Below are positions 33,582 through 45,914 of a stretch of DNA of 64,000 nt, piece after piece. The translations under genes were made by a program, and so were the position numbers. The notes below the pieces were generated by a model. It had not been told where the DNA came from. It searched no databases and saw nothing but the letters and a program-made list of their open reading frames with translations. Positions within the stretch are counted from its first letter, which is position 1. Each line of letters begins with the position of its first letter. This DNA comes from Ischnura elegans (Eukaryota > Arthropoda > Insecta > Odonata > Coenagrionidae), in NCBI RefSeq assembly GCF_921293095.1, contig NC_060256.1:91109851-91173850 (forward strand). The letters run 5' to 3'.

Positions 33582-36500
33582 CTGAAACAAAAGAAAGCAA
33601 TCATTTGTCTGACAAAGAAGAGTTAGTTACTAGCAACTTGTAACATTGTTCCTCCAATGTGGTAAATTCAATTAAAAGTCCTTACCCTTTAAAGATAGAA
33701 AAATCAAAGAGACGTCCATCTTTTCCTTGATCAAGAGCATTGAGTTTATTAATGTCCTCACTGCTCAACTCAAAGTCAAAAATCTGAAAAGAGCCACAAA
33801 ATAGGAATTCATCTTAGGGCCATCTCATCATGGTTACAGGTGGGAAGATAGGATAACCTTCTTTGCTATTACTTATATTCACAAATTGGCCGTTTAAGAA
33901 TATATTATTACATAATTAATATTCATCAATTTTTCGTATTACCTCTTGCCATCTGAACTGCGACTCTAGCACTCATTACTGTAACTCGGCCAATTCGTGC
34001 GCATGGGTATAAACTGGTATGTTGGCTATTGGAAATACTACATGCCCTATAACAGTGGTTCCTAAAGTGGGCACTACCGCCCCCTGGGGGGCGTTGCTGT
34101 AGTCAATGGGGGCGAAAAGTACCAAGGGGGCGCCGGAGGGTCCTGAGAATGTGACAAATGCAAAGGTTCCGTAACCTTCCTTTTGTCTTCGTTTTCAAGC
34201 TTCGCTTCTAAAGTTTACTTTGTTTCCCGCTTGTGGAAGTAATTTAAACCATGTGTTTTCTTACATTGTAAAGTAAGAACTGTTGAAAAATATTTCCAAG
34301 CCTTTCTTGCACAAGGGAAACGTTTGAAGGGGTTTATTTTCATTTGGTCTATCGTTGGTACAACTTCACGACACAGAGAACTTAATTATTTATTAGTCAT
34401 TTAATTAGCCATTGTTTTTAATTTAATTATTACAATTTTTAATTATTCATTTGGTTAATTAGTATATGATTCTGATTATTATTGTAAAGATACCGATTAG
34501 GGGGGCGTTGAGTATAGGTTTATGGATCCAAGGGGGCGGTGGCTCGAAAAAGTTTGGGAAACACTGCCCTATAGCTTTCAGAAAGTAACGACTATTTTCA
34601 GAGAGCCATGTGTAAATTATAAATAGTGGTTAATTTTTAATCCAATGAGTACAAGTGCAGAGTAAATGAAATTAATTGTTACCCATAGATCCGTTACTCC
34701 TCATCTCATTATTTTTTTGCCTTTTAGCCCTGGGTGGATAGAAGGAAATTACCCTCATTGTTTCCTAGCTGGGTAAATTGCATTTAAGTAAAAATCGTGG
34801 CTGTCTTCCTTGATGAAACAATGATGACTGACTTTTTTGCTATGAGTAGAAACTGTGTATCATCTTCACTGTCTCATAAGTCCTTTTTATTTGCTAATAT
34901 TAAATTGAGCCTTATCAGTGCTAGCTTACTTTTATCTTGTACGGTCACTATGTACATACATATATATTAGTCTCACCTCCATATTTTCCTTGATCCTCTT
35001 TGGATTTGAGCTCTTGGGTATGGCTGCAATACCCTGTTGAATTATGTGCCTCAACAGGATTTGAGCAGTGGTTTTGCCATATTTCTTGGCTATATCTGTA
35101 ACAGTCTCATTATTCAAAATATCTGGTACTTCCTTCCTGAAATTTAGTTTGAGATTTGGTATTAGATTCTGCAAATACACCATAGTGTGAATAGCCTTAT
35201 GGTGGCAAAGAATCATAGTACATACTAGCATTTAATTTATAACATTAATAAATAATAAGATTTAATCTTAGTGAGCTTTAATTCAACTAGATTGAGAGTA
35301 ATTAAGTTATACCGTATTTCTCCGAATATAGTCCCCCTCTGAATATAATCCCCCCCCCCTTAATTTTGAGGCTTCAGTTTTGGGAAAAGTTAAAAAAATG
35401 CGTTTGAATATAGTCCCCCCCTTTACTTTTGCCACGGGCATTTTTGGAAAAAAAGGAGGGACTACATTCAGACACGTACGGTAATTATATCCATGAATTT
35501 AAGTAAGTCTACGAATATAGCCCCCCCCATAATTTTGAGGCTTCAATTTTGGGAAAAAGTAAAAAAAATGGGTTTGAATAAAGTCAACCCTTTACTTTTA
35601 CCATGGGCATTTTTGGAAGAAAAGGGGGCCTATATTCAGATATATACAGTATGTAACATTATTTTTCTAGGGGTGATTTTCTACTAGGGTAATACCATAC
35701 CAATGATTGTAATGTTAGCATGAACGGGGATGGGAAGGAAATGAAAAAGCAGCCAACTAACCCCAATACTTTTGATGAACTAGGAGAGCCTAATGGCGAA
35801 TAGGCACAAACTTTAATATTCTTAGAATTGCAGAATTCAACTAGCTCTTTCTGCTGGAAATAGAGGTGTAATTCCACTTGCAGCATAGATGGCTTTATCC
35901 GTTCCGCTGTACTCCATACACGTTCAATTTGTCTTTCGTTGAAGTTGGAGAGCCCAATGGCACGAGCTTTCCCATTAATCACCTGGTCTTCCATTGCCTG
36001 CTCAAAGATTAATTTCCATTATTTTTACCACCCAATAATAGTGTTATTCTGGCTTAACCGAATCATCATATTTTATGACACTGAGGTGAGCAGAGGCTCT
36101 TGCGTAATTTCTATTCAAACCTAGGCTCCTCGATCAGCACTTCAATGAACTAAGTCAGTTGTTGTTGAAATAGAAAGTTCTAGGCAAATATGTACTCTCA
36201 AGGTGAACTAATCACACTTTCAAAGAGCTATGGGAAAGGTGTTGTAAGTCATTGTGTAGTGCATGTATGTGATACCGAAATTCTTGAAAAAAGTTGCCGA
36301 AGTGGAGCATTTTCCGAGCATAAAAAATCATGCCTTTTTTTCAAACGTAGCCAGATTAAAAAAATTATGAATGTAAGGATGAGTTTCTGATGATATTGAG
36401 AATAAGTAGAAATAAACAACCTATTATTTCCAATTAATTTCATTACAACTGAATGAGTAGTTATCAAGATACAACACTTCAAAATGGGGCATAGCGATTG

Positions 36501-39500
36501 TTTGCAAGGACATTAGAGTTCATCTATATGAATGATGTACTTACAGTAGCCATTAGTAAGTCAACATCACTTAACATTTATGTCGGATTACAGGGGAGTT
36601 AAGCTACTCAGGGCTAAACAAATATAAAATGAGGGGGCTGAATTATTGCCTAGTCTCATTACGTTAGTTAGTTCAGTGCAAGCAGTTAAAAACCAGTTCG
36701 GTCGTTAGGACTCCAAAGTAGTTACATCAAGGGTCATGTATGAGTGTACTCATTAATTAATTTTACATATATCTCAGTTTATATCAATAATTATATTATA
36801 TCTTAGGAAACATAAATGGAATCTGGGAAATATCCCTACCAATCCAATTGGAGAAACACTCATGAAAGAGGAGGCAACTTCTTTTAAGTTGCCACTTTGC
36901 AACTTTCACCAGATGGTTTATTGCTAATCATTGAGCACTGATGATCAGTGCTGTTTTAGTTCCAAGGTTTTGGCCTACTCACCTTCCAGATGGCGATATG
37001 ATCTGTAGTCACATCTACAATCTCCTCTGAATTTGGGTCGCTGGGGTTTTTATCTTGAAATCCAAATGGCGAGTGTATCAAGTAAAGGTCTACGTAAGAT
37101 AAGCCAAGGCTGTCCAAGGATTCTTGCAAATATTTTGGTACTCCAGATGGACGATTCCCATGTTTTGGCAGCTAAAATAGAAAGAGAGTTAATTAAAGAT
37201 GTAGGTATTTAATCAGTATGCCTTGTTTAATCACATGCATCAATCACCAATTTTTCGGTCACAGCTAGTTATAAAGTCAGCATGTACGTATACAGTGGAG
37301 TGGTTCACCGAGACCAAAAAGGGGAGTTAAGCCAAAGAATTTGGTAGACAGGAGAAAAAGAAAAAGTATATTGAAAATTAATCATCACAATTCAGTCATT
37401 CTCTGGTAAGGTTAAAATAAGAAATAAAAAATAACTGCCCTTTTTCATGGTTTGGTGACCCCATTAAGTATGCTGTTGATCAGCTCATCTGCCTAAGGGT
37501 TAATAAGGCCGATGACTTTTGTTGTGAATAATTCAAAAAGTCAGTAACAGACCCAAAAAAAATTATGGGTGCTTTCATTTTTTTAATGTCTTCTTTATCA
37601 ATAATAAGAAAAATTTCCCCATTACCAATAGTGCCACGATAGTTAATGCACAGGATTAATTTGCTTTAGGATTCTTTTACTAATTTCTAATCATGGATAG
37701 TAGGCGTGTTTTGTCAGAGCGTTGAATGTTCCAATTCAAAAGAAAAGGAGAGACCTTAAATATTTTTTGTAAGCTGTTACTTCAGGTCTTGTTTTAAAAA
37801 TATGTATATTGTTTAAAGAGGGAATATGTGCCATAATGATCAGTGTTTGCATGGTGAAGTAGAGTACGAATGCATAATACATACATAGGTACAACAATGC
37901 AATTTGTCTTGTGCGCCAGATTTACTATAAAAAAATATTAGTTTCCCACTCACCTTTGTTACCACAAATAGGTCTTCACGTTTGATTCTTCCTGATTCGA
38001 GCCACTTTTTTATGATGTTTCCAACTGCTTTTTCATTTTGGTAAACATAAGCTGTGTCAATATGCCTATAACCGGCTTCCAATGCACAGTCTATTGCCTT
38101 CTCGCCGTCATCATCTAATGCCTTTTGACAAAGATAAAATTAATATCACTATCAATAATATATAAAACACTTGGAAGTACAATTGCGGGGGTTATAATTT
38201 TGTAAGGGTCACTACTCATGAGACCACTCAAGAGGGCTTCCGAGTCTTGCTACTTATACCGAAGCATTGTTTGCACCAGCCAGATGCAGAAACAAGGCAA
38301 TCAAACTCAAATTTCCAGTCGTCTCGCTAACTACTTGGCATCAACAGTTTGTAATGAATCTGAAAAAAGGGAATTATCTGATCAGTGTCAAGCACATACC
38401 CCTGGAAACAGTGTTGATACCACAAAGTGGTGCAGCAGATGTGTCTCTTGGAGGCGCTAACAAGAAACCTCCTGTGTAGTTACCCTTAAACAAGAACAGG
38501 AGTGTCAACGTAGTAAACTGCGAATGGAATGAAGTGTGTTTGAGGTTTTATAGTTAAGATTTCTTCAAGAAATTACAGCAGAGTGTTGATTATCCACCAT
38601 AACGGAGGGGAGAGCCCAAACAATAGGGTAGTTTCCTTCGTCAAAGAAAACGAAATGCATGGATTGCTATTCGTTAGCCACCATTACTGTATTCATAAAA
38701 TACAAATTATTTGGTTTTAGAAATCCCAGTTGAGACGAATGGCAACAGTCAATTTTAACCTCATTTGAAAAAGGCCAGATTGGCGCCCATGCGATTCCAC
38801 TCCACGTGACATCACAGGGACCTAATTTCTACACGAGAGGATGGGAGTTTTACATTGTCTGGGATTACTAATGCATGCATGAGGCACATTTCTCTCTATA
38901 AATCACATTTTATGATATTTTGGCACTTAAAATTACACAATTGATGGGTCGTCTGGGAGTTGTTTTACGAAAGAATATTGGTTGAGTAGAATAACTCTGT
39001 GTTACATGTTAATATTTTTCTGCTAAAATTAATTGCTTTGGGAGGGCCATTGCCCCGTGTGCCCTCTCAGGCTATACGATTGCAGCAGTGCTTTAATTAG
39101 GCGAGGGGTAGAGCCCAAACCTATGTTAGAAGGAGGAACGGAGAATCCATTCATAATCCTTTCCGTATAAATTTTAACTAGTATATCTGTTTCATTCATC
39201 TTTTGGGTTCTACCATTAAAAAGTAAGTTATTTTAGGGAGTAAAATGGTAGAAGAGTAAGAAATGGAGAATACATAGGCAAGAAAGGGGAACTTGATGAG
39301 TGCGAATGTGGAGACTTGGTCAGAAATTGATAGATTGATAATCAATTCAAATGTAAACAAAAAATGGAATAATGGAGGCTTTGCTGTATATCAATCAAAT
39401 TACGTTGCTTGTACACTCTTAAGCTAAAACCGTGAAGAGGATACCATATAAAGTGAAATATAATATTTTAGAATTGACACATTATTCTATACTGGGCTTT

Positions 39501-40528
39501 GGTAGTGATTCCCTCTAATTACGTTTTCCAATTGCTATAGTGTAAAGTTCTTCCTTTTGTACCGTTCATTATCTTTATTGCAGACTTATGTTGTGAGGGC
39601 AATGGGCATTCAAGGAACTATTGACTACAAGATAAGGACCACTGAAAACCATATTATTGGACCAATGAGAACAGTAAAAATTTACCAGCCTTATGCCTCC
39701 ATAATAACAATGTCTACAGAAAAGTTTCGAATAGGTTTTGCCAGTTGTGCTACCAAAAAAATTATACTTATTTTAATGAGGCGCAAGCGCAACTAAAAAC
39801 CGACACATTTCCTGAATATCTTAAATAAATATATGATAATTAAAATAAAGAATTGGATACAATATTACACTAGCAAAACATTTACTCCCCAACTTAGTTG
39901 TTGTAGTTTTAGTTCAAACAGGAATATCTATCTATCTAAACTATCGGCAAAATTAAGCGAATTTTTGCATCACCCTGCGAATAAAATTCACTTGTTTTTA
40001 CATTAAGGTAGCTCTCCTCAAGGATATATGAATGGATTCAGTGTTCAAAAATGCTAATCTATTTTTTAGAGTTAACTGAGTTAAAAATCCTCTTCATCTG
40101 AAGTGTACAGGAGATGCGAAAAAGATTCATGACGGTAAAAATATTTTTCAACTAGTTAGTTCGTGCAATCGTAACCTCCGAGCCTATGGTTCAATTCTGG
40201 CGGTCGGCCGAAGCTTTGTGAGGCGGAGAGTTTAAAACTACATTATGAAGAAACGTACTCAAACATATCTCACACGTAAATGCCAGACCATGCCAGACGG
40301 GCTGTGCCCGTGACGAAGTTTCAGAGGAAAAATTGAAAGTATCACAGCTGCAAAAAGGGGAATAGATACATATTTCACTATTTCTCCCGGAATATTTACA
40401 TTTCCACCCGTGGAGGTGTATGTAGGAAAGTGGTCATTACAAGAACTTACCTGCCATGTCCCCAAGCCAAGTGCGGGGATTTTGACACCAGGTGAAAGTT
40501 CAAGATAAATTTGCTGCTTGTTAGCCAT
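33551..40528 (-). CDS. Aldo-keto reductase gene, seven exons, complete
   Basis: NADPH-dependent cytosolic carbonyl reductase of the AKR1-type (aldose/aldehyde reductase-like). Exons in transcript order are 40528-40451, 38121-37954, 37171-36983, 35997-35762, 35136-34977, 33783-33686 and 33581-33551. All have GT-AG borders and consistent phases, and total 960 nt (319 aa). The catalytic tetrad has family spacing: Asp48 (GYRHIDTA), Tyr53 (YVYQNE), Lys82 (VVTK) and His115 (LIHSPFG). Also visible are [29 protein letters not shown], the NADPH-binding [13 protein letters not shown] and the C-terminal HPEYPF. The length is normal for the family. Introns carry a hAT MITE, two short MITEs and a MITE-1 fragment. 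Substrate cannot be inferred. Confidence 0.93.
33686..33783 (-). CDS. AKR exon 6
   Basis: Between TTTTCAG and GTAAGG. It encodes [20 protein letters not shown] and [12 protein letters not shown], the DFELS/T...ALD segment before the C-terminal loop. Enters in phase 0 and leaves in phase 2. Confidence 0.9.
34053..34566. mobile_element. hAT-type MITE, 514 bp, in AKR intron 5
   Basis: The ends are CAGTGGTTCCTAAAGTGGG and the complement of CAGTGTTTCCCAAACTTTTT. 8-bp flanks CCCTATAA / CCCTATAG match at 7 of 8 positions. An 8-bp duplication with CAGTGGTTCC ends is the hAT pattern. No transposase frame is present. Confidence 0.85.
34977..35136 (-). CDS. AKR exon 5 (NADPH 2'-phosphate-binding segment)
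   Basis: Follows AATTTCAG and ends GAG before GTGAGA. It encodes [40 protein letters not shown] and [13 protein letters not shown]. The KS-NP-RI-EN motif contacts the NADPH adenosine phosphate. Confidence 0.92.
35311..35482. mobile_element. Short MITE with ACCGTATTTCTCCGAATATAG terminus
   Basis: The left end ACCGTATTTCTCCGAATATA pairs with a right end whose complement reads ACCGTACGTGTCTGAATGTA. The interior holds C-runs and TTTTGAGGCTTCAGTTTTGG. A related truncated copy follows at 35513. Confidence 0.7.
35513..35650. mobile_element. Second, truncated copy of the preceding short MITE
   Basis: Repeats CGAATATAG, the C-run, TTTTGAGGCTTCAATTTTGG and CATGGGCATTTTTGGAA in the same order. It ends CTATATTCAGATATATACAG. 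Confidence 0.65.
35762..35997 (-). CDS. AKR exon 4
   Basis: Follows TTGAGCAG and ends TTGGG before GTTAGT (phase 2, fitting exon 5). It encodes [42 protein letters not shown] and [10 protein letters not shown]. These are the conserved barrel strands with the SN and Q residues of the nicotinamide site. Confidence 0.92.
36983..37171 (-). CDS. AKR exon 3 (catalytic His)
   Basis: Between CTATTTTAG and GTGAGT, phase 0 on both sides, 63 codons. It encodes [20 protein letters not shown] and [19 protein letters not shown] with catalytic His115. Confidence 0.92.
37954..38121 (-). CDS. AKR exon 2 (catalytic Asp, Tyr, Lys)
   Basis: Between TGTCAAAAG and GTGAGT, phase 0 on both sides, 56 codons. It encodes [34 protein letters not shown] and REDLFVVTK, carrying Asp48, Tyr53 and Lys82. 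Confidence 0.93.
38621..38888 (-). mobile_element. MITE-1 copy C, truncated, in AKR intron 1
   Basis: Begins CAATAGGGTAGTTTCCTTCG and runs through CCACGTGACATCAC and ATGCATGCATGAGGCACA. The family sequence then stops abruptly. About 60% of the element is missing. Confidence 0.8.
39584..39796 (+). other. Unassigned exon-like open stretch in AKR intron 1
   Basis: Open for 70 codons after TTTATTGCAG, reading [20 protein letters not shown] and ending [14 protein letters not shown], then a basic tail and a stop. It is antisense to the AKR gene. I do not recognise the family. It could be a transposon fragment or chance. Confidence 0.2.
40451..40528 (-). CDS. AKR exon 1
   Basis: ATG at 40528. Encodes [20 protein letters not shown] then GLGTWQ, ending at CAG before GTAAGT (phase 0). 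The 26-codon first exon ending in GTWQ is the same design as the plus-strand exons at 45148 and 57923. Confidence 0.93.
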
Positions 40529-41577
40529 GGCGTTGTGTGTCTCTAATAGCCTCGAAGTGATTCAGACTGGTTCACAGGCCTGCAAGCCTTTCTTATCTAG
40601 CGCGAGTCCTTTTCTTACGTAAGCCCGGTAGGGCACACGGGCTAGCGTTTTCTGTAGTTCAGTGGAAGTTTCTAAAGTAGCCGTAAGGGGAGCTTGCGTC
40701 TCATTCACCAGCGTCATCTGAGTGGCCCTTTATCCACTAACAATTCATCTCGTGGTGAAACAACCAACCATTTTTAACCGCGTATTGGCTCGATATTTGA
40801 AAGTTGAAAAATATGTTCACCTGCACTGTTCTCTCATGGATAAGGAACTCATATGTAATTACTATCAAAATACAGACTTATTTCGTTACAAGAATCAGTA
40901 TTTATTTCACTAAGCGTAAAAGCATGGTTCTCTTGTCTACTTTCTCTGGAAATTATAGCTTTATATAAAATCTGACCTAATTGCAGGAGGCTTTGCATTA
41001 AGAGGCTGTTTTTATAGTAAAATAAATACCATTTATTTTTGGGAAATTATAAGAGAAACAAATTGGTTTTTGGATGGATGTAATTAGTTTATGGTCAGGA
41101 GTAATATTGGTGTAATTTCTCGAACTTCATTTGCTCTAAATATTCGCTGCACCTTGATTGCATATTTGCCTGCGGAAAATGCGCTTTTGTCTGAGAAATT
41201 TCTGTGAACATCTGACACGTAATATTTTAACAACAATGGCATTTGACCTAGGATGCATGTGGTAAAATGCAGGAGACTGAGGAAGACCCTGAATGATATG
41301 GTTATCAAAACTGACAAAAAATCCATAACATCGTAGTATTGAAGAACATATATGTATTTTGAAATGTATCCTAAAGTCTCCTATGTTGGTCGCCATTCTG
41401 GAGAAAATGTGTGGTCTGTTACTAATCCATGGCTAAATTGTTTAAAGTACATCTTCTCTGCATAGCCACCTGAACAATTTTTTTATTCTCAATACCCAAA
41501 ACTGTATTGGGTGAGGCTAATTTTCTTGTTGAAACAGATTTTCTCTATAGTTCGTCCGATTCGGGAAGGCTTAAATG
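40529..41577. other. AKR 5' flank
   Basis: Region upstream of the minus-strand AKR start. I could not name a TATA box or a defined regulatory site. Contains only short unconvincing ORFs. Confidence 0.35.
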
Positions 41578-41832
41578 AGTGGGTTAGAAGCCAAAGGGTA
41601 CAAGTGATTTTTTTCTCAACAGAGTTAAGTTAATTGTTAGAAGAAATACACACAAAAATTGGTTGCCAAGGGGTACGAGTGAGTCTCTGTTCTGTGCTGA
41701 CTTCGAGTGGAAAATCAAATGCACTACTAAACATTTAATTAATGATCCCGTTTGTTTTCTGTACGTAATTTCTGTACCTAACTCTGTTTTGAAAAAGAAA
41801 ATCACTTGCACCCCTTGGCTTACAGCCCACTC
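41578..41832. mobile_element. MITE-2 copy, 255 bp, long imperfect TIRs
   Basis: Starts GAGTGGGTTAGAAGCCAAAG and GGTACAAGTGATTTTTT. The right end is its near-complement (AAAATCACTTGCACCCCTTG, then CCCACTC). The same element recurs at 52321-52806. Confidence 0.75.
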
Positions 41833-42119
41833 AAGTGTGTTGTTGATGTCCCTGAAAGAATGGGCTTACCCAAAATGAAAACTAGGGAGGGGGGAGGGGA
41901 AACTAGCTGTGGTCGTTCAAGTTGTAACATTTTTTGCACATAAAATGTTGATGAAACCAAAATGTTAAGGAAACTATGACAGCAATTTATTAGTTTTTAT
42001 AATCATCTGCTTGAAAATATAATGATTTAAAATTGATTTCCATGTCTTATATTTCTGTCATTTTTCTTCAAAGGGAAAATTTGTTCATAACTTTTGTTTG
42101 GAATTATTTATTTTCACTT

Positions 42120-43520
42120 CTAGGGGGGCAGTTTACCACCTCTTACTCCACGCTGGGTGCGCACAAGAAAGTGCTTGGGTATCGAATGATATTTTGACGC
42201 AACTATATATTGTAACCGTCGCCGTTTGGCCGGTGACATTATGGGTTGAATGGACGCTTTGAGAGAGGGAGAGCTTTACCTCATGGTCAAGCAGAAGTTT
42301 TTTTTGTATACGTGTGTGTGCGTGGATTGTTCCTGTGTGCGAGTGAGCGGTGTTAGCGTGATTCATTTCCCCCCACCTTCAATTCCCGCTTTCCCGAGTC
42401 CCCGTGTGGTGAAACGAACGAAGACACCCCCCCCCCTCACCCCCATGGTGATATGACTCGAGAGAGCATCCATTTACGGACCCTCCCACTGCCCCTACCC
42501 CAGGTACACCACCCCGACCCGACCCCGACTTTTGGGGATAAAAACCCTGCGACATTGGCCGCCGGGAGGAGAACGAGTCGGGTCACGCGGTCACGCTGGG
42601 CGTAAGATTGCCAAACTAAAGGAAGAAGTCAGCCTGTTTTTTTAAGTGTTGCTGGCGAAATACGCAGCCGGAGGAGGTTTATCGGGATGTGGCGTGGGTG
42701 GACAGGCTAAATTGAAGCGCGACAGGAGAAAGGAGATTGATCGGTAATTTTCCGTCGCCAAAGGAAAGCCGTCCCGCGCTACCCCATCAAGGAGACACGG
42801 CGGAAGGCAACAGCCCTCACCAGGAGCCGCAAAGAAAAGCAGAAACTCAGCTCTCAGCGTTGACGCGACACGGATCTGATAAGTACAACTGCCCCTGCCC
42901 CAAACCACGAAATAAGACATTTCCCCTCCCCCAAGATTTAAGAAGATTCCGGGCCAGTGTCGTCTACGAACCCCAAACTGAACCCCAAAATTGTTTCCCC
43001 CCATTCAGTGCAGAAGAGCCGTCCCCCCCACCCCCCGATCTTTACTGTGTTCCGATTCCCCCTAATCCCCCCCCCCTCCCGCGTGTGCGAGTGTGTATGT
43101 GTGCATTAGTTTGTAAGGACAGGGTACGTTTTTCTTGTGATTATACTGTCATTTAACATTTTGATCAGATGGTGCAAGATGAACTGATGAAATCAATCGG
43201 GCGAGAATTAGTTGTTTCCCTTGTTTGTTCAATTTTCATTTAATGTTATATTCAGTCGATTCTCTCATATGCCCGCAAGGAAGCGGCAATCTGATGTATG
43301 ATTATGTACTTACGATCATTTGCTATTTTCATTAAATTTGTGTTAAACGAAGGATTTGTAGAAGGCTCTCGTTCTTTCAAGCGTACCGATCACCAAGAGG
43401 TCACTCATACGTTCCTTTCCCTTCTCGCGCACCCCGCCCCCTTTCCCTCCCAAAGAAAAAAAATCCCTTCCCCTTTTCTTGTCCACCCCAATCCCTCCTC
43501 TTCTCCCCTTGACCCGTGAC
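42120..43520. other. GC/C-rich island, no recognised gene
   Basis: In contrast to its AT-rich neighbours this stretch has many C-runs (42420-42440, 43010-43080, 43430-43510) and CpGs. Proline-rich frames on both strands look like composition artefacts. It could be a promoter or 5' UTR of an unrecognised gene. Nothing specific supports that. Confidence 0.35.
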
Positions 43521-43838
43521 GAGAGGTCACAATATAGTCGATCAAAATTTAGTTCAGCCAAAATTAATTTATGGGAGCATCTACCTTAGAAGCCATCTCA
43601 TAAAATAATAATATCATTAATCGCAATCCTTACGTACATTGTAAAAGAATCTCGAAAACCACCTGCGCTAAAACAATTTCATTGACGCGATCACCAATCC
43701 AGAGCCTCTATTGTTGACTCTTGTTGGTTGGTGTTACACTCTTCATTTGGATTTGCAAATAATAATAAAATGAATTTATAACTTGCGTGAAGTCTTTTCG
43801 AGATGTTTACTGGTTAAAATCATTGTAACATCATCGAC

Positions 43839-43871
43839 ATTTCGACAGACGACTCGTCCATCGTTATCAGG
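43839..43871 (-). other. Hammerhead-like motif of Penelope type
   Basis: The minus strand reads CCTGATAAC, then GATGGACG, a short loop, CGTCTGTC and GAAAT. This is an 8-bp stem II (two G-T wobbles) between a near-CTGANGA core and GAAA. No Penelope coding sequence was found beside it. Confidence 0.4.
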
Positions 43872-44197
43872 GAGAATGAATAAGTGTGAACTGAACAAAA
43901 TACTTTGAGATATAACTATAAACAATTACAACAATCACGTTACTCCTGATCTGACGGAAATATGCATGTGATTCGGATGGAAAGCAAGAGTTCGATCATT
44001 GTATATTTTCTTTGAAACGGGATTCCACACATTGCTAACTTTTACCCCTTGTCTCGATTAAAGGTTTTATTAATCCGGATCTGAATGTCCTCCTTGTCTA
44101 TCCGAGAAGTTGTTGTAACGGCAGATTAATTTTACTCTAACCCATTTTATTTTGTGGTCCATGTTGATGATAATTTCGTTTATAGTTTTAAAAAAAA

Positions 44198-44852
44198 GGT
44201 AGTTTCCTTCATCAAAGAAAACAAAGTCATTGATGGCGATTCGCTACCCACCATTAGTGTATTCATAATATACTAATTATTTCGTTTTAAAAATCCCAGT
44301 TTAGACGAATGGCAACGGTCAATTTTAACCTCATTTGAAAAAGGCCTGATTGGCGCCCATGCGATGCCACTCCACGTCACTGGGACCCAGATGCTATACG
44401 AGTAGTCAGGAGTTTCATGTCGTCTGAGATTACCAATACATGCATGAGGCACAGAGCTCAGGGAAACATGTCTTAATAATCACCCATTAAAATTACCTAA
44501 GTTCGGAAAGTTTCCAACGTTTGATAAGGTATTAATAATACTTATTTAAGCCAAGCGCTACGTGCTAGCAGGGTACTCTGCTACCTGATAGCAGCCTGCG
44601 TCGTATCAGCGCTCAAAGCCTCGCCCCAAGGTCACCTCACAAGGCGACAGCTGGAACCAGAAATACGTCACACGGAGTTTTTCCCAGCATTCATACTTAG
44701 CCGTCGCGTTTTCGCTTGCTTGTTTTCACTTTTCATTTAATCGCTAAAAATAGAAATCGTCATTAAAAAATCTAAAAGCGTGAAATACGTAATCCAGGAG
44801 TAATAATATTTCGATTTAGGCAATAAGAAGATAATAAGAAACCACCCAATTG
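44198..44852 (-). mobile_element. MITE-1 copy D, near full length, inverted
   Basis: Begins at GGTAGTTTCCTTCATC (the outermost bases are replaced by an A-run) and ends GAAACCACCCAATTG. It contains the doubled GCTAGCAG block. The CRE half-site here is damaged (CCACGTCACTGG). Confidence 0.85.
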
Positions 44853-45147
44853 GTAGGCTCTGTGATTTCTGATAACAGTAGACAAGGCATGCTTTCTCCA
44901 TTATCTTCGTATCGAAAACGTAATCTTTCATGTGATTCGAATGCTGGTCTTATCTGATTCCTCATCACTTGACCTATTCACCGCATATCGCCCTGTTTTG
45001 TATCTCACGGGTTCAATGACACTTCGAACATATTGATCAAGAATCCATATATATCATACTGATCATAAGAGAGTAAACGATATTGACGAACGGGTTGTCA
45101 TAGCTGAATTAACGTTACTCCGTTCCCAAAAGGAGAGAGGTGTGGAC

Positions 45148-45210
45148 ATGGCAGATATTCAGCTCACGAAAGACGTCTATATTCCCATATTTGGTTTGGG
45201 AACATGGCAG
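45148..45210 (+). CDS. Aldo-keto reductase first exon, orphan copy 1
   Basis: ATG at 45148. Encodes MADIQLTKDVYIPIFGLGTW plus Q and ends CAG before GTTGGT (phase 0). This is the N-terminal beta-hairpin and first barrel strand of AKRs, ending at the same GTWQ splice position as the complete AKR gene. No exon 2 (GYRHID block) was found on this strand in the remaining 18.8 kb. It is either an alternative first exon for a body beyond the window, or a gene split or killed by the transposons that follow. The donor is weaker than in the other two. Confidence 0.7.
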
Positions 45211-45585
45211 GTTGGTGCAATGTCGTGGTCGTACTATTCGGAACTTGTGGCGCGAAATAATTACTCACAATATCAAACCCTCACTCACAAGGGAAGCGTC
45301 TTATGTTTTCCCTTGTTTTCACTCAGGAGACTCCTTTTAATTATGTTTTTGTCCGTGTCGCAGCATGAATGATTATCACGATATGTTGTTGGTTCCGGTT
45401 TATGTTGCAATAAGATATTGTGGATTCTCATTCTTACAATTTTTGCCTATTTTTTTCGAATCCGATTGCTATATTTGTTGAAATTTCCGCATTTCGCGGA
45501 GTTGGAAAGGAAGCACATAATTGGAAAGCTCCCCGAAAGAATCGATAGTTCTCGTGCTGGGAGACGTAAAAGCAAAATTTACCAG

Positions 45586-45606
45586 CAATAGGGTGGTTTC
45601 CTATTA
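45586..45606 (+). repeat. Solo MITE-1 terminus
   Basis: CAATAGGGTGGTTTCCTATT is the exact 5' terminus of MITE-1 and then stops, replaced by the SINE at 45607. Confidence 0.85.
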
Positions 45607-45914
45607 GGCGTTGCTTCTGACGGGAGGGTCGCGGGTTCAAATCCGAGTGAAATTTCGGACGTGTTAGGTCCAAAGTAGTCGAAGTGCGGGGTGGTCGCAA
45701 GAGAAGGAACTGCCCCCTTTAACTTTGAATGTGGCTTACTCCTCACGTACTCAATACAACCCGCCATGAATGAGTGATAGCACTGAGTTAGTGATAAGGA
45801 ATTGGGAAAAATAGAAAGAGCCCAATTCACACAAGGCCTTAAAAGGATAATGAGCTCTGAAAAAATCCACTTACATTGTACACATCAAGGTCAACACTAA
45901 ATACTTGGACATTG
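45607..45914 (+). mobile_element. tRNA-derived SINE, copy 1, abutting MITE-1
   Basis: Contains a Pol III B box, GGTTCAAATCC (45634-45644), after GCTTCTGACGGGAGGGT. A body of about 270 bp shared with 59530-59799 follows. The A-box end is missing. It is sandwiched between a solo MITE-1 terminus and a full MITE-1. Confidence 0.75.

Noticed and set aside
38218-38460. 80-codon ORF with many Cys and Ser next to AKR exon 2
   Set aside because: Lies in AKR intron 1 with no family signature and overlaps another frame that is equally open.
39584-39796. Possible gene antisense in AKR intron 1
   Set aside because: An acceptor-like CAG precedes it, but the 70-codon frame has no known motif and no partner exon.
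42642-43156. Proline-rich ORFs on both strands in the C-rich island
   Set aside because: Composition-driven. No family motif, splice context or conserved start.
45142-45372. Longer AKR-like ORF continuing past GTWQ
   Set aside because: After 45210 the translation has no AKR similarity. The splice donor at 45211 explains the end of homology.
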